Origin: Agrobacterium fabrum str. C58
GTDB taxonomy: Bacteria > Pseudomonadota > Alphaproteobacteria > Rhizobiales > Rhizobiaceae
Assembly: GCF_000092025.1 (NCBI RefSeq)
Contig: NC_003063.2
Span: forward strand, 310,001-374,000
Length of the DNA stretch: 64,000 bases
Direction of reading: 5' to 3'
A program made the position numbers and the translations under genes. Shown here piece by piece: positions 8,891-19,493 of this stretch. Within the stretch, counting starts at the first letter, position 1. Each line of letters opens with the position of its first letter. The notes beneath the pieces are model-generated. The model did not search any database. It was given only the letters and a program-made list of their open reading frames with translations, and was not told the origin of the DNA.

Positions 8891-10147
8891 ATGAACGTCA
8901 CTATCCTCGGAGCCGGCGTCGTCGGCGTGACATCCGCCTGGTATCTGGCCAAAGCCGGACACAAGGTGACGGTGATTGACCGCCAGCCGGCCGCAGCGCT
9001 CGAAACCAGCTTTGCCAATGCCGGCGAGGTTTCCCCCGGTTATTCATCGCCCTGGGCTGCCCCCGGCATTCCAATGAAGGCGATGAAATGGCTGTTCATG
9101 AAACATGCGCCGCTGATTATCCGCCCGACAGCCGACCCGGCCGCCTGGCGCTGGATGAGCCAGATGCTGCGCAACTGCACCTCGGCGCGTTATGCCATCA
9201 ACAAGAGCCGCATGGTGCGCGTTGCCGAATATAGCCGCGATTGCCTGATGGCGCTGCGCGAAGAGACCGGCATCGACTATGACCAGCGCATGCAGGGCAC
9301 GCTGGAAGTGTTCCGCACCCAGAAGCAGTTCGATGCCATCGGCAAGGATGTGGACGTGCTGACGGCGGGCGGTGTGCCTTTCGAGATTCTCGACCGCGAC
9401 GGCTGCGCCGCCATCGAACCCGGCCTTGCACCCGCCAAGGAGAAGATCGTCGGTGGTCTGCGGCTGCCCGGCGACGAGACCGGCGACTGCTTCATGTTCA
9501 CCACGGAACTCGCCCGCATGGCGGAAGAGGCAGGCGTCACCTTCCTTTACGACACCGGCATCATGCGCCCCATCGTTGAGGGAGGCCGTATCAAGGCCGT
9601 TGAAACCACGCGCGGCCTGATCGAGGCGGATATTTTCGTGGCTGCACTCGGCAGCTATTCGCCGCAATTCGTGCGGCAACTTGGGCTGACCCTGCCGGTC
9701 TATCCGGTGAAGGGGTATTCCATCACGGTTCCGATCGTGAAAGAGGAGCGCGCGCCCGTCTCCACAGTCATGGACGAGACATTCAAAGTGGCGATCACCC
9801 GTCTCGGCTCGCGCATCCGCGCCGGCGGCATGGCGGAAATCGCCGGTTTCAGCAAGGATTTGCCGGCCGCACGCCAGGAAACGCTCGCCCATTCGGTGGA
9901 AGACCTGTTTGGCGGCGCGGGTGATCAAAGCCAGGCGAAATTCTGGTGCGGTCTGCGCCCGATGACGCCAGATGGCACGCCTGTCATCGGCGCCACCCGC
10001 TACAGCAATCTTTATCTCAACACCGGTCACGGCACGCTCGGCTGGACCATGTCCTGCGGCTCGGCCCGTGTACTTGCCGACCTGATCAGCGGGAACAAGC
10101 CGGAGATCGATACACACGACCTCGCCATCAGCCGCTACGCCGCCTGA
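8891..10147 (+). CDS. dadA: D-amino-acid dehydrogenase
   Basis: A 418-residue FAD enzyme of the DAO family that oxidatively deaminates D-alanine and other D-amino acids and passes electrons to the respiratory chain. The FAD dinucleotide fold is at the N-terminus ([20 protein letters not shown], residues 3-22). The DadA signature [19 protein letters not shown] and a C-terminal [14 protein letters not shown] / [14 protein letters not shown]-binding segment are present. It forms an operon with dadX. Length is close to E. coli DadA (432). Confidence 0.93.
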   Translation: MNVTILGAGVVGVTSAWYLAKAGHKVTVIDRQPAAALETSFANAGEVSPGYSSPWAAPGIPMKAMKWLFMKHAPLIIRPTADPAAWRWMSQMLRNCTSARYAINKSRMVRVAEYSRDCLMALREETGIDYDQRMQGTLEVFRTQKQFDAIGKDVDVLTAGGVPFEILDRDGCAAIEPGLAPAKEKIVGGLRLPGDETGDCFMFTTELARMAEEAGVTFLYDTGIMRPIVEGGRIKAVETTRGLIEADIFVAALGSYSPQFVRQLGLTLPVYPVKGYSITVPIVKEERAPVSTVMDETFKVAITRLGSRIRAGGMAEIAGFSKDLPAARQETLAHSVEDLFGGAGDQSQAKFWCGLRPMTPDGTPVIGATRYSNLYLNTGHGTLGWTMSCGSARVLADLISGNKPEIDTHDLAISRYAA

Positions 10148-10168
10148 GGCGGAATAGAAAAGCCCCCT

Positions 10169-10185
10169 CCCGCCGACAAGGCGGG
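10169..10185 (-). terminator. Hairpin terminator for the GntR gene
   Basis: A six-base GC stem with a five-base loop lies between the convergent dadA and GntR genes. Read on the minus strand it is followed by AGGGGGCTTTTCTATT, so it can terminate the GntR transcript. Confidence 0.5.
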
Positions 10186-10196
10186 ACGGGCGGCGA

Positions 10197-10907
10197 TCAA
10201 AGCGCCAGCGCGTCCTTGAGCGCCAGCCCCTCCTTCATGCGAAGGTCGAGATCGGCTTCGATGTGGTCGAGGTGCCGCAGCATCAGCGCACGGGCTTTTG
10301 CCGCATCCTTCGCCTCCAGCGCATCCAGAAGGTCGGCGTGGTCATTATGGCCGCAGCTCGAGACACCCGAGCGACCATAGAGCGCGATGACCAGCGATGA
10401 CCGCGCCACCAGCTCATCCATGAATTTTTCGAGGATGGCATTGCCGGCAAGCGCGGCGAGCATCAGGTGAAAATCGCCCGACGCCCTGATCTCCGCGCGT
10501 CTGGCGGTTGGGCCGCGCTCCAGCTGATGGCGGCTTTCCTCGACCAGATGTTCCCTCAGCTTCTTCGCCGCCGCTGGGGTGATTTTTTCGATCGCCGCAT
10601 CCACCACACCGGGTTCGATCAGCCGTCGCGAGGCAAAAACCTGCCGCGCCTCATCCGGCGTGGGGTTGGAAACGAAGGCGCCACGATTACGCTCGGCCTT
10701 GACCAGCCCCTCATAGGCCAGCATCTGAAGGGCTGCCCGCACCACCGTGCGGCTGACCTCGAACAGGGTTCCCACTTCCGCTTCCGACAGTTTCGTTCCC
10801 GGTGCGAGCCGCCGGTCGACAATGGCGTCACGCAGCGTATCGCGAATGGCCTGTGCACGGTCTTCATGCGAGGAATCGGGATTGACGGTTATGTGGGAAA
10901 GGCTCAT
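10197..10907 (-). CDS. GntR-family (FadR/FCD subfamily) regulator
   Basis: A 236-residue regulator. The N-terminal GntR winged HTH (around 25-85: AIVDRRLAPGTKLSEAEVGT, then LFEVSRTVVRAALQML) is followed by an all-helical FCD effector domain with DFHLMLAALAGN and a HNDHADLLDALEAKD metal/ligand segment. The ATG at 10907 was chosen; the 30 residues possible upstream do not look like this family. The effector is unknown. It converges on dadA and is separated from the next gene, so its target cannot be read from context. Confidence 0.85.
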   Translation of the reverse strand: MSLSHITVNPDSSHEDRAQAIRDTLRDAIVDRRLAPGTKLSEAEVGTLFEVSRTVVRAALQMLAYEGLVKAERNRGAFVSNPTPDEARQVFASRRLIEPGVVDAAIEKITPAAAKKLREHLVEESRHQLERGPTARRAEIRASGDFHLMLAALAGNAILEKFMDELVARSSLVIALYGRSGVSSCGHNDHADLLDALEAKDAAKARALMLRHLDHIEADLDLRMKEGLALKDALAL

Positions 10908-11086
10908 CGGTGCGTCCTGTTTGTTCTTGAGTTCTAGCGCGAAGTACGGTCCGCGCAAACAGGAATTGCAGGCCGCCGCCGGTCCGCCACAATTCATTCA
11001 GCGCCCGTTCAGCAGCCGGGCGGTATTTCCTTAACCATCGAATTTGCAACTGGCAGCGCCCTGCCACTTGGATGGAAGAAAACACC

Positions 11087-11599
11087 ATGTCGTCCTTCGC
11101 AGCTAAAACAGTTCTGACGATCGCTGTGGCCGCCGCCACGCTCGTTCCCTTCAGCAGCGCATCCGCCGGCGACTGGGATCGCCATGACCGTCGCGATGCC
11201 GCCATTCTGGGTGGCGTCCTCGGTCTTGCCGCCGGTGTCGCCGTTGGCTCGGCAATGTCGCGGCCCGGCCCGGTGGATGATGAGCGCGTCTATATCGACC
11301 CGCCCCGCCGTTACGAGCCGAGCTACGTTTATGAAGAGCCGGACTACCGCTATTATCAGCCGCAGCCACAGCCGGTTTATCGCCCCGCTCCGGTCTATCG
11401 TCCGGCACCGGTTTACCGCGCCCAGCCGGTCTATGACAACAACCCCGGTTATTACCAGCCGCGCCGGACCTACCGCACGATCGAGCCCTGGACAAATGCC
11501 TGGTACGACTATTGCTCGCAGCGCTATCGCAGCTTCAACAGCCGCTCCGGCACCTATGTCGGCAACGATGGTCAGCGTCATTTCTGCGTAGCAGGTTGA
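11087..11599 (+). CDS. BA14K-family secreted protein
   Basis: A 170-residue protein. A signal peptide (residues 1-24, ending SSASAGDW) is followed by a Gly/Ala hydrophobic segment (AAILGGVLGLAAGVAVGSAM) and a Tyr/Pro/Arg-rich middle with PVYRPAP-type repeats. The C-terminal domain (WYDYCSQRYRSFNSRSGTYV, then GNDGQRHFC) is the signature of BA14K, a Brucella immunoreactive lectin-like protein found across Rhizobiales. It is probably envelope-associated. The start at 11087 has GGAAGA seven bases upstream. The function is not known. Confidence 0.85.
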   Translation: MSSFAAKTVLTIAVAAATLVPFSSASAGDWDRHDRRDAAILGGVLGLAAGVAVGSAMSRPGPVDDERVYIDPPRRYEPSYVYEEPDYRYYQPQPQPVYRPAPVYRPAPVYRAQPVYDNNPGYYQPRRTYRTIEPWTNAWYDYCSQRYRSFNSRSGTYVGNDGQRHFCVAG

Positions 11600-11687
11600 G
11601 CGGCAAGACCGCCAAGATAGATACAGCCGTTATTGTCAGGCCGCGGGCGGAAACGTCCACGGCTTTTCCATCTGCATCAGCGCCATC

Positions 11688-13052
11688 TCACGCCGTGCCG
11701 TTCTTCACATAATCCGCCCGGTTGATACCATGACGCTGCAGCTTGTCGTAAAAGGTCTTGCGGGCAATGCCGAGCGTTGCGATGGTTTCCGCCACGTCTC
11801 CGTTCGAGCGCTCCAGTGTTTCGCGGATGATATGCGCCTCAATCTCATCCATGCGCTCCGGCAGAGTCCCTGAAGCCGGAATGGCGGATTGCGAGGTGGG
11901 CGCAGCCGCTGGTTCTGCCTCCAGCCCCAGCACCACCCTTTCGGCAAAATGCCCGAGTTCTCGGACATTGCCCGGCCAGTCGTGGTCCTGGAGCCGCCGG
12001 GACGTGCCGGCGCTGATCTGCGGCACCGGCATGTTGAAACGGTTGGCAGCCTTGGTGACGAAATGGGAAAACAGGAGCGGAATATCCGCCTTGCGTTCGC
12101 GCAGCGGCGGAATGGACAAGGTCACCACGTTCAGCCGGTAATAGAGATCTTCGCGGAACGTGCCGCGCTCGGCCGGATCGCCGAGATCCACCTTCGCCGC
12201 CGCCACCACGCGGATATCGACCGGCCTCTCCTCGTTTGAACCGAGCGGCGAGACTTCGCGCATTTCCAGCACACGCAGCATCTTCACCTGAACCGCGAGC
12301 GGCATACTTTCGATTTCGTCCAGAAATAGCGTACCACCGCTGGAATGTTCGATACGGCCAACGCGCTTTTTCTGTGCACCGGTAAAGGCCCCCGGCTCAT
12401 GGCCAAAAAGCTCACTTTCGATCACCGTTTCCGGCAACGCGCCGCAATTCAGCGCCACGAAATTGCCCTTTGAACGCTTCTTGCTCCAGCGATGCAACGC
12501 CGTTGCCACAACTTCCTTGCCACTGCCCGTTTCACCCGCCACCAGCACATCCACATCCGTATCGGCAATGTGGCGTAGCGTGGTGCGCAGGCGCTCCATG
12601 GCGGGTGTCTGGCCGATCAATGGCAGATCGTCCTCCGCCTGTCCCGCAGCCCGGCGAAGCGCACGGTTTTCCAGCACGAGACGGCGCTTTTCCAGCGCCC
12701 GGCGCGCACTTTCCACCATGCGTTCGGCGGGAAAGGGTTTCGCGATGAAATCATAAGCGCCGTTGTGAAGCGCATCGACGGCCATCGGCACGTCGCCATG
12801 GCCGGTAATGAGGATGACAGGCAGATCGGCATCGATCTTGCGGACATGGTCGAAGAATTCGAGGCCTGTCATGCCCGGCATGCGCACATCGGTGATGATG
12901 ATGCCGTCGAAATCCTCGTTCAGGGCCGCAAGCGCCTGCTCCGCCCTGGAAAAGGAGGTGACCGGCAATCCGTCGAGTTCCAGCGTCTGCACCATCGCCT
13001 TGCGCAACTGGGAATCGTCATCCACCAGGAATATGGTTCCATCCGCCATCAT
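11688..13052 (-). CDS. dctD: C4-dicarboxylate response regulator, sigma-54 activator
   Basis: A 454-residue NtrC-type regulator. The receiver domain has phospho-acceptor Asp55 (TDVRMPG) and switch lysine in AKPFP. The AAA+ domain has Walker A GETGSGKE (173-180), the sigma-54 contact GAFTGA (221-226) and FLDEIE. A Fis-type HTH is at the C-terminus ([20 protein letters not shown]). It lies one base after the sensor kinase stop and near dctA, whose promoter carries matching sites. An in-frame second ATG at 13049 is an alternative start. Confidence 0.93.
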   Translation of the reverse strand: MMADGTIFLVDDDSQLRKAMVQTLELDGLPVTSFSRAEQALAALNEDFDGIIITDVRMPGMTGLEFFDHVRKIDADLPVILITGHGDVPMAVDALHNGAYDFIAKPFPAERMVESARRALEKRRLVLENRALRRAAGQAEDDLPLIGQTPAMERLRTTLRHIADTDVDVLVAGETGSGKEVVATALHRWSKKRSKGNFVALNCGALPETVIESELFGHEPGAFTGAQKKRVGRIEHSSGGTLFLDEIESMPLAVQVKMLRVLEMREVSPLGSNEERPVDIRVVAAAKVDLGDPAERGTFREDLYYRLNVVTLSIPPLRERKADIPLLFSHFVTKAANRFNMPVPQISAGTSRRLQDHDWPGNVRELGHFAERVVLGLEAEPAAAPTSQSAIPASGTLPERMDEIEAHIIRETLERSNGDVAETIATLGIARKTFYDKLQRHGINRADYVKNGTA

Positions 13053-13053
13053 G

Positions 13054-14895
13054 TCATGCTCGCTTCAGATATACGGAAAAAGACGTGCCCGCCCCACTGC
13101 TCGTCACCTCGATACGACCGCCATAATCGGAAGCGATATCGTTGGAGATGACGAGGCCAAGACCGAGGCCACTTTCCTTTGATGTGTTGAAGGGTGAAAA
13201 AAGCTGGGCGCGGATGGCCTCCGGAATGCCGGCGCCATTGTCGCTGACCGAAATCACGACCATGTCGCCCTCCTCCCGCACCCGCACCTCGACACGCGCC
13301 GTCTCAATCGTTTCCGTGGCTTCCAGCGCGTTTTGCAGGAGGTTGATGAGGATTTGCTCGAGCCGGATACGGCTGCCGAGCACCTTCAGATCCTGATCCG
13401 GCAGGACGATATCCAGCGCATCCATCTGCCCGGAAAAACGGCTGCGCAACAGCACGACCGCGCCTTCGATGACCAGCCTGGCACTCACGGGTTCGGCGGC
13501 GGTGCGGCCCTTGCGTGCAAGTATCTTCAGGTCGGTGGTAATGGTGCCGATACGCTCGGTGAGAGCGGCGATGTCTTCCAGATTTTCATTGGCTTCGGCC
13601 AGACGATCGCGTTTCAGCAAGGTACGGGCATTATCGGCAAAGGCGCGGATGGTCGCTACCGGCTGGTTGATTTCATGCGCCACGCCCGCCGCCACCTGGC
13701 CCAGAATGGAAAGGCGGTTGGCCTGCACCAGCTCGTGCTGGACATTGCGCAACTCGCCGGTGGTTTTTTCATGCAGGGTGATTTCGGCCTGCAGATGATC
13801 GCGCGTTTTCGTCAGGTCACGGGTTCGTTCCTGCACCTTCATTTCCAGTTCAGCCCGGGCGCGCTGTTCCTCTTCCTTTTCCCGGAGCGCCTTGTGCCTG
13901 CGCCACAGCCAGAATGCGGAAAGCGCCATCAGCGGCATCAGCGTCGCCAGCGCCACCACCCTGCCCTCGCGGATCTTGACATTCAGTGCCGGTGCGACGG
14001 GCTGCAGATAATGCAGGGTCCATGACGTCGTCGGCACGGGCACTTCCAGCTGCAGATAATCGCCACGCGCGCGCGCCGGCCCATCGACATGGATGAGTGG
14101 AACGCCATCGCCCGACGACCGGGCCACCCTAAATGGCAGGGTCGCAAGCGTCTCATTGCCGAATTGCAGGCTTTCGGCAATGATCTTCCGCCGCGCCTCG
14201 TCGATGGGTGCCACGGTCTTGAAACGCCACTCCGGCACACTCGTCATCAGAACGACGCCGTTCCTGTCGACCACATAGACCGGTTTGCCGCCAATGTTCC
14301 AGTCCGACTCCAGACGGTTGAATTCCACCTTGGCAATGACGACGCCAAGTGGCCGCCCGTCGCTGGCATCGATGCGGCGGGAAATATAAAGACCTGGCCG
14401 GCGGCTGACATTGCCCAGCGCATAATGTTCGGACATGCCCGTCTTCATCGCCGCCTGAAAATATTCGCGGAAGGCGTAATTGGAGCCAACGAAGCTGTCG
14501 TCCTGCCGCCAGTTGCTGGAGGCAATTGTCAGCCCGGTCGGCCCGGTAACGTAGATCACCGAGGACTGCGTGCCTTCGATCAGGCCTTCCAGTTTGCGGT
14601 TCAGCCGGTCGAGGGCGGGCGGACCGCCACCGTCAAGCGCGGCGGCAAGATCGGGATCGCCTGATAGCACCAGCGGAATGGCGCGCGGCCGCTCGAGCGC
14701 GACATTCAATAGCGCGATCTTCAGTTCGGCATCGGTCGAGGCCTCGGAGGCGGCAGTGCGTATCGCCTGGCGGCGGGCGAACTCATCGGCCACCAGCAGC
14801 ATTCCCAGGCTGACCAGCAACCACAGGCCAGCCAGCGCCAGCCATTGCGCCCGTCGTTTCGCCTGGGAATGAGGTGCCTGATCCTGATAAGTCAT
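13054..14895 (-). CDS. dctB: C4-dicarboxylate sensor histidine kinase
   Basis: A 613-residue membrane kinase. There is an N-terminal membrane segment (around 20-40), a periplasmic double-Cache/PDC sensor domain (around 50-290), a second membrane segment, a coiled-coil linker, a HisKA phospho-acceptor (GVAHEINQP) and an HATPase domain with DNGAGIP and [16 protein letters not shown]. It detects succinate, fumarate or malate and phosphorylates DctD. The ATG at 14895 was preferred over an upstream extension of 20 residues that runs into the regulatory region. Neither start has a strong ribosome site. Confidence 0.92.
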   Translation of the reverse strand: MTYQDQAPHSQAKRRAQWLALAGLWLLVSLGMLLVADEFARRQAIRTAASEASTDAELKIALLNVALERPRAIPLVLSGDPDLAAALDGGGPPALDRLNRKLEGLIEGTQSSVIYVTGPTGLTIASSNWRQDDSFVGSNYAFREYFQAAMKTGMSEHYALGNVSRRPGLYISRRIDASDGRPLGVVIAKVEFNRLESDWNIGGKPVYVVDRNGVVLMTSVPEWRFKTVAPIDEARRKIIAESLQFGNETLATLPFRVARSSGDGVPLIHVDGPARARGDYLQLEVPVPTTSWTLHYLQPVAPALNVKIREGRVVALATLMPLMALSAFWLWRRHKALREKEEEQRARAELEMKVQERTRDLTKTRDHLQAEITLHEKTTGELRNVQHELVQANRLSILGQVAAGVAHEINQPVATIRAFADNARTLLKRDRLAEANENLEDIAALTERIGTITTDLKILARKGRTAAEPVSARLVIEGAVVLLRSRFSGQMDALDIVLPDQDLKVLGSRIRLEQILINLLQNALEATETIETARVEVRVREEGDMVVISVSDNGAGIPEAIRAQLFSPFNTSKESGLGLGLVISNDIASDYGGRIEVTSSGAGTSFSVYLKRA

Positions 14896-14902
14896 GGAAT
14901 AA

Positions 14903-14955
14903 TTGTGCGGATTTACACACGGATCGCAAGAGATTTTGTCCGGAATTCCGCACAA
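14903..14955. promoter_or_regulatory. Tandem DctD upstream activator sites
   Basis: Site 1 (14903-14922) begins TTGTGCGGA. Site 2 (14936-14955, TTGTCCGGAATTCCGCACAA) is a palindrome with one mismatched pair. Their starts are 33 bases apart, about three helical turns, and they lie roughly 75-125 bases upstream of the -24/-12 element at 15028. This matches the tandem DctD sites known at rhizobial dctA promoters. Confidence 0.75.
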
Positions 14956-15027
14956 ATGGCCGTGAGCCGGCGAAGCTTCAATAAAAACTACATTTGAAAT
15001 CAGTCAGTTACACCAAATAAGCAAGTC

Positions 15028-15043
15028 TGGCATGCGTATTGCA
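15028..15043 (+). promoter_or_regulatory. Sigma-54 (RpoN) promoter of dctA
   Basis: TGGCATGCGTATTGCA matches the RpoN consensus TGGCAYGNNNNTTGCW exactly, with the GG and GC elements at the required spacing. It lies 89 bases before the dctA start and downstream of the paired DctD-like sites. Confidence 0.9.
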
Positions 15044-15131
15044 CATGACTCTGCAATCGGCGCGACGCCGTCAACGACACGGCGATCCCGGGAGGCCAAT
15101 AAAGGCAGGGTGAGGCCGAGGAGGAAAAAAC

Positions 15132-16478
15132 ATGATCGACAGCACAGCCGTGGCCGCAGGCCACGCCAAGCAGCCATTCTACAAGCACCTGTATTTTCAG
15201 GTTCTGGTGGCCATCATCGCCGGTATCGCACTCGGCCATTTTTACCCGACCTTCGGCGAACAGCTGAAGCCGCTCGGCGACGGCTTCATCCGCCTCGTCA
15301 AGATGATCATCGCTCCCGTCATCTTCCTCACCGTCGCAACCGGCATTGCCGGCATGAACGACATGAAGAAGGTTGGCCGCGTGGCCGGTAAGGCCATGAT
15401 CTACTTCCTGGTCTTCTCCACGCTCGCGCTCATCGTCGGCCTGATCGTTGCCAACACCGTGCAGCCGGGCGCCGGGATGAACATCGATCCGGCGACCCTG
15501 GATGCCAAGGCTGTCGCGACCTATGCCGACAAGGCCCATGAGCAGACCATCACCGGCTTCCTGATGAACATCATTCCGACCACCATCGTCGGTGCGTTTG
15601 CCAGCGGTGATATCCTGCAGGTGCTGTTCTTCTCCGTGCTGTTCGGCATCGCACTCGGCATCGTCGGCGAAAAGGGCAAGCCCGTCACCGATTTCATGCA
15701 TGCCATGATGTACCCGATCTTCAAGCTGGTCGCGATCCTGATGAAGGCCGCCCCCATCGGCGCTTTCGGTGCCATGGCATTTACCATCGGCAAATACGGC
15801 ATTTCCTCCGTCACCAATCTCGCCATGCTGATCGGCACCTTCTACATCACGTCCGCGCTCTTCGTGTTCGTGGTTCTCGGCGCGGTCTGCCGTTATAACG
15901 GCTTCTCCATCGTCGCGCTGATCCGCTACATCAAAGAAGAGCTGCTGCTGGTTCTCGGCACCTCTTCATCGGAAGCAGCCCTGCCGGGCCTGATGAGCAA
16001 GATGGAAAAGGCTGGCTGCAAGCGCTCCGTCGTCGGCCTCGTCATCCCCACCGGTTACTCCTTCAACCTTGATGGCACCAACATCTACATGACGCTGGCC
16101 GCCCTCTTCATCGCGCAGGCAACCGGTATCCACCTGTCCTTTGGCGAACAGATCCTGCTGCTGCTTGTGGCCATGCTCTCCTCCAAGGGCGCTGCCGGCA
16201 TCACTGGCGCTGGCTTCATCACGCTGGCCGCAACCCTCTCGGTCGTGCCTTCGGTTCCGGTCGCCGGCATGGCGCTGATCCTCGGCATCGACCGCTTCAT
16301 GTCGGAATGCCGCGCGCTCACCAACTTCGTCGGCAATGCTGTCGCCACCATCGTCGTCGCCCGCTGGGAAGGCGAACTCGACCAGGAGCAGCTCGCGCGC
16401 GTCCTCAGCGGCAAGGAAGAATTCACCAGCATTGCCGATGTGGACGCCCTGCCGGCATCGGTGCAGCCCGCCGAATAA
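15132..16478 (+). CDS. dctA: C4-dicarboxylate/H+ (Na+) symporter
   Basis: A 448-residue inner-membrane carrier of the DAACS family importing succinate, fumarate and malate. Family hallmarks are the serine-rich re-entrant loop [18 protein letters not shown], the [20 protein letters not shown] segment and [20 protein letters not shown]. The start has AGGAGG eight bases upstream. It is transcribed away from dctB/dctD from an RpoN promoter. In rhizobia this transporter is essential for feeding nitrogen-fixing bacteroids; here it serves free-living or plant-associated growth. Confidence 0.96.
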   Translation: MIDSTAVAAGHAKQPFYKHLYFQVLVAIIAGIALGHFYPTFGEQLKPLGDGFIRLVKMIIAPVIFLTVATGIAGMNDMKKVGRVAGKAMIYFLVFSTLALIVGLIVANTVQPGAGMNIDPATLDAKAVATYADKAHEQTITGFLMNIIPTTIVGAFASGDILQVLFFSVLFGIALGIVGEKGKPVTDFMHAMMYPIFKLVAILMKAAPIGAFGAMAFTIGKYGISSVTNLAMLIGTFYITSALFVFVVLGAVCRYNGFSIVALIRYIKEELLLVLGTSSSEAALPGLMSKMEKAGCKRSVVGLVIPTGYSFNLDGTNIYMTLAALFIAQATGIHLSFGEQILLLLVAMLSSKGAAGITGAGFITLAATLSVVPSVPVAGMALILGIDRFMSECRALTNFVGNAVATIVVARWEGELDQEQLARVLSGKEEFTSIADVDALPASVQPAE

Positions 16479-16655
16479 TACGACCTCCCAAGGTCCTGCC
16501 TGTTCCGGTTCGTCCGGACAGGCCCGCATGAAGGCCGGCGTATCCTGTGGATGCGTCGGCCTTTCATCGTTCCGGCCCTGAACGAAAACGGTTTTTATCG
16601 GCCCGGCGATGCTGTAGAGCCAGACAGGGCGCAATACGATGGACGGAGCAACCGC

Positions 16656-17093
16656 ATGAAGAACCTGTTTCTCGCCTGGCAATTCTGGGCGCTTTTATCG
16701 GCGGCCTTTGCGGCGCTGACCGCCATTTTCGCCAAGATCGGCATCGAAAACGTCAATTCCGATTTTGCCACCTTCATCCGCACCATCGTCATTCTCGCCG
16801 CCGCGGGCCTGATGGTTTATGTCACCGGCAACTGGCAGCAGCCCTCCACCATCTCGGGGCGGACCTGGCTATTCCTCGTGCTTTCGGGTCTGGCGACCGG
16901 CGCGTCATGGATATGTTATTTCCGGGCACTAAAGATCGGCGATGCCGCCCGTGTCGCGCCCATCGACAAGCTCAGTGTCGTCTTCGTCGCCGTCTTTGCG
17001 GTGCTGTTTCTGGGAGAAAGACTGTCGCTGCCCAACTGGCTCGGCATCGTGCTGATTGCCTGCGGCGCGGTGCTCGTGGCGTATCGCGGATAG
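16656..17093 (+). CDS. Small EamA-family transporter
   Basis: A 145-residue membrane protein with about five hydrophobic helices and one EamA domain (WICYFRALKIGDAARVAPID, then KLSVVFVAVFAVLFLGERLS). This is half the size of the usual two-domain drug/metabolite transporters and matches the 140-residue single-domain family, which probably works as a dimer. The ATG at 16656 was chosen because upstream in-frame sequence is not hydrophobic. The substrate is unknown. Confidence 0.85.
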   Translation: MKNLFLAWQFWALLSAAFAALTAIFAKIGIENVNSDFATFIRTIVILAAAGLMVYVTGNWQQPSTISGRTWLFLVLSGLATGASWICYFRALKIGDAARVAPIDKLSVVFVAVFAVLFLGERLSLPNWLGIVLIACGAVLVAYRG

Positions 17094-17096
17094 AAG

Positions 17097-17121
17097 GCAT
17101 CGGCCGGATACCGGCCGATGC
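17097..17121. terminator. Hairpin between convergent genes
   Basis: A perfect 11-base stem with a 3-base ATA loop lies between the convergent EamA gene and the aminotransferase. Neither side has a U-tract, so termination strength is uncertain. Confidence 0.55.
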
Positions 17122-17134
17122 GATCCCCAACTCC

Positions 17135-18487
17135 TCAGCCCCTTGCAGCCAGCGCGTTATCAAGACCGCGCTTGACGCCGGCAAACAGCTCATCCAGCTG
17201 CTCGGCCGTGATGATCAGCGGCGGGCAGAAGCAGATCGATTCACCGATCGGTCGAGTGATGACACCTTCACTTTCGATAGCCGCGGCCAGCGCCAGCGTC
17301 GTATCGCCCGGTTTCGTGCCATCCCAAGGTTTTACCTCCAGCGCACCGAGAAGGCCGATGCCACGCGAGGAATGGATGAGCGGGTGATCGGCAAGCGCCT
17401 TCAGATGATCGAGGAATTTACCCTCCAGCCGGGCGACATTGCCGACCAGATCGCGCTCCTGAATGATCTTCAGGTTTTCGAGGCCCACCGCGGTCGCGAC
17501 AGGGTGGCCGGAGGCGGTGTAGCCATGGCCAAAGGAGCCGATACGATCTGATTCATCGGCAATCGGCTGGTAGAAACTGTCGTTCATGATGATTGCCGAA
17601 AGCGGCATGTAGGACGACGAAATCTGCTTGGAGACGACAAGCACGTCGGGCTTGATGTCATAGGTCTCGCAGGCAAACATCTTGCCGGTGCGGCCAAAAC
17701 CGCAGATTACCTCATCCACGACAAGCAGGATGTCGTATTTCTTCAGGATCGCCTGCACGCCTTCCCAATACCCTTCCGGCGGCAACAGAACCCCACCGGC
17801 ACCCATGACCGGCTCGCCCCAGAAGGCAGCGACGGTCTCGGGACCTTCGCGCAGGATCAGCTCTTCCAATTCACCGAGGATACGCGCGGTAAATTCCGCC
17901 TCGCTTTCCCCATCCTTTCCGAAATGGACATAGGAGGGGCAGGCGGTGTGCAGCATGCGGTCCAGCGGCAGGTCGAAGCTCTCATGATTGCGCGGCAGGC
18001 CGGTGATGGAGGCGGATGCGATCGTCACGCCATGATAGCCCTTGATGCGGCCGATAATCTTCTTCTTGTCCTTTTTGCCGAGCGCATTCGAGCGATACCA
18101 GACCATCTTGGCAACGAGGTCGTTGGCCTCGGAGCCGGAGGAGGTGAAGTGCACCTTGGACATCGGCACCGGTGAAAGCTCGATCAGCAGTTCGGCGAGA
18201 TCAACGGACGGGCCATGGGTCTTGTAGGAGAAGGTGTGGTAATAGGGCAGCTTCTGCATCTGCTTCGTTGCCGCATCCACCAGCCGCTGTTCGCCAAAAC
18301 CGAGCGCCACCGACCATAGGCCCGCCATCGCCTCGATGTAGCGCTTGCCGCTGCTGTCGGTCACATAGATGCCCTCGCCGCTTTCGATCACCAGACCGCC
18401 GGTCTTTTCGAATTTGCGCAGGTTGACGTTCGGGTGCATCTGATAGGCGATATCGCGTGCCTCGACGGAATTGGGCAGGATGGTCAT
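17135..18487 (-). CDS. Class III (omega) aminotransferase
   Basis: A 450-residue PLP enzyme of fold type I. Family features include GLWSVALGFG near the N-terminus, TSSGSEANDLVAKMVWYRSN, GYHG, the PLP-phosphate/ring aspartate in LLVVDEVICGFGRTGKMFAC, and the Schiff-base lysine in DVLVVSKQISSSYMPLSAII. It is closest in style to pyruvate-dependent omega-aminotransferases acting on taurine, beta-alanine, GABA or polyamines. The substrate cannot be set from sequence. It follows the SDR gene by 37 bases on the same strand, so the two probably form an operon. Confidence 0.87.
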   Translation of the reverse strand: MTILPNSVEARDIAYQMHPNVNLRKFEKTGGLVIESGEGIYVTDSSGKRYIEAMAGLWSVALGFGEQRLVDAATKQMQKLPYYHTFSYKTHGPSVDLAELLIELSPVPMSKVHFTSSGSEANDLVAKMVWYRSNALGKKDKKKIIGRIKGYHGVTIASASITGLPRNHESFDLPLDRMLHTACPSYVHFGKDGESEAEFTARILGELEELILREGPETVAAFWGEPVMGAGGVLLPPEGYWEGVQAILKKYDILLVVDEVICGFGRTGKMFACETYDIKPDVLVVSKQISSSYMPLSAIIMNDSFYQPIADESDRIGSFGHGYTASGHPVATAVGLENLKIIQERDLVGNVARLEGKFLDHLKALADHPLIHSSRGIGLLGALEVKPWDGTKPGDTTLALAAAIESEGVITRPIGESICFCPPLIITAEQLDELFAGVKRGLDNALAARG

Positions 18488-18524
18488 CGGTAAGGGCTCC
18501 GTTTCGGTTGAAGGGCTTCAGGCG

Positions 18525-19259
18525 TCAGACGTGCTGGCCGCCATTGATGTGAATTTCAGCGCCGTTGATGTAGCTCGACTGTTCCGAGCACAGGAAATAG
18601 ATGGTCTGCGCCACCTCTGTCGTCGTGCCGAGGCGGCCGAGCGGCACCTGCGCATCCACCAGTTCAGCCGTTCCGGGCGACAGGATGGCGGTGTTGATTT
18701 CACCCGGCGCGATGGCGTTGGCGCGTACGCCACGCGGTCCGAATTCATGCGCCAGTTCGCGCGTCAGCGCTGCAAGCGCCGCCTTGGAAGCGGCATAGGC
18801 AACGCCCGCAAATGGGTGGACCCGCGACCCGACGATGGAGGTGACGTTGACGATCGAGCCTTTGGCGACTTCCAGTTCCGGCAGCAGCGCACGGGCAAGC
18901 AGCGCGGTTGAGATGAGATTGACATTCATCACCCGCGTCCAGATGTCGGCCGTGGTGTCCACCACGCCAAGACGGCTGCCGCCTTCGCCCTTTGGCGAAA
19001 TACCGGCATTGTTGACGAGGGCGGCAAGCTTGCCTTCAGGCAGGCGCGAACGCACCTCGTCTGCCAGATCATCAATCCGCGACAAGTCCTCAAGATCGGC
19101 CTGGATATGGCTCTCGCGCGCAGATGGCCACCGGCATTCCTCGGAAAAGGGCTGCCGCGAAACGGTGAGAATCCTCCAGCCCTTCTCCTGAAACAGCTTG
19201 ACGGTGGCGTGCCCTATTCCGCGGCTGGCGCCGGTCAGAAGCATGAAAGGAACAGCCAT
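18525..19259 (-). CDS. Short-chain dehydrogenase/reductase
   Basis: A 244-residue classical SDR with the cofactor motif TGASRGIG near residue 9, NNAG in the middle, catalytic Ser in VNVTSIVGS, the YAASK catalytic pair and the NAIAPGEINT segment. It resembles 3-oxoacyl-ACP reductase-type enzymes but is probably a specific dehydrogenase working with the co-directional aminotransferase, for example on an amino alcohol or ketone. No substrate is evident. The 234 bases upstream are shared with divergent celD. Confidence 0.85.
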   Translation of the reverse strand: MAVPFMLLTGASRGIGHATVKLFQEKGWRILTVSRQPFSEECRWPSARESHIQADLEDLSRIDDLADEVRSRLPEGKLAALVNNAGISPKGEGGSRLGVVDTTADIWTRVMNVNLISTALLARALLPELEVAKGSIVNVTSIVGSRVHPFAGVAYAASKAALAALTRELAHEFGPRGVRANAIAPGEINTAILSPGTAELVDAQVPLGRLGTTTEVAQTIYFLCSEQSSYINGAEIHINGGQHV

Positions 19260-19493
19260 ATGAGAACTCCCGTGCCATGCGATCCGTTGAGCCGGACACG
19301 CATTCAGCCTTGCATGTTAGAGTGCTGCAACCGGCTGACAAGGTCTTTTTTGTCGCGGCGCGGCAATCGGCTAAGGGCAATGGGCTAATCCCATTTGATG
19401 CAGGGCTTTCACCCGAAGGGAATATTTGAAGCCAGCCGTTTACCCATAAAATGAAGCCTCCCGAATGTGTGATCAGTGTTGGGAGGGGCAAGA

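Noticed and set aside
16499..16522. Imperfect hairpin after dctA considered as a terminator.
   Set aside because: The stem has a bulge and there is no U-tract, so support is too weak for a feature.
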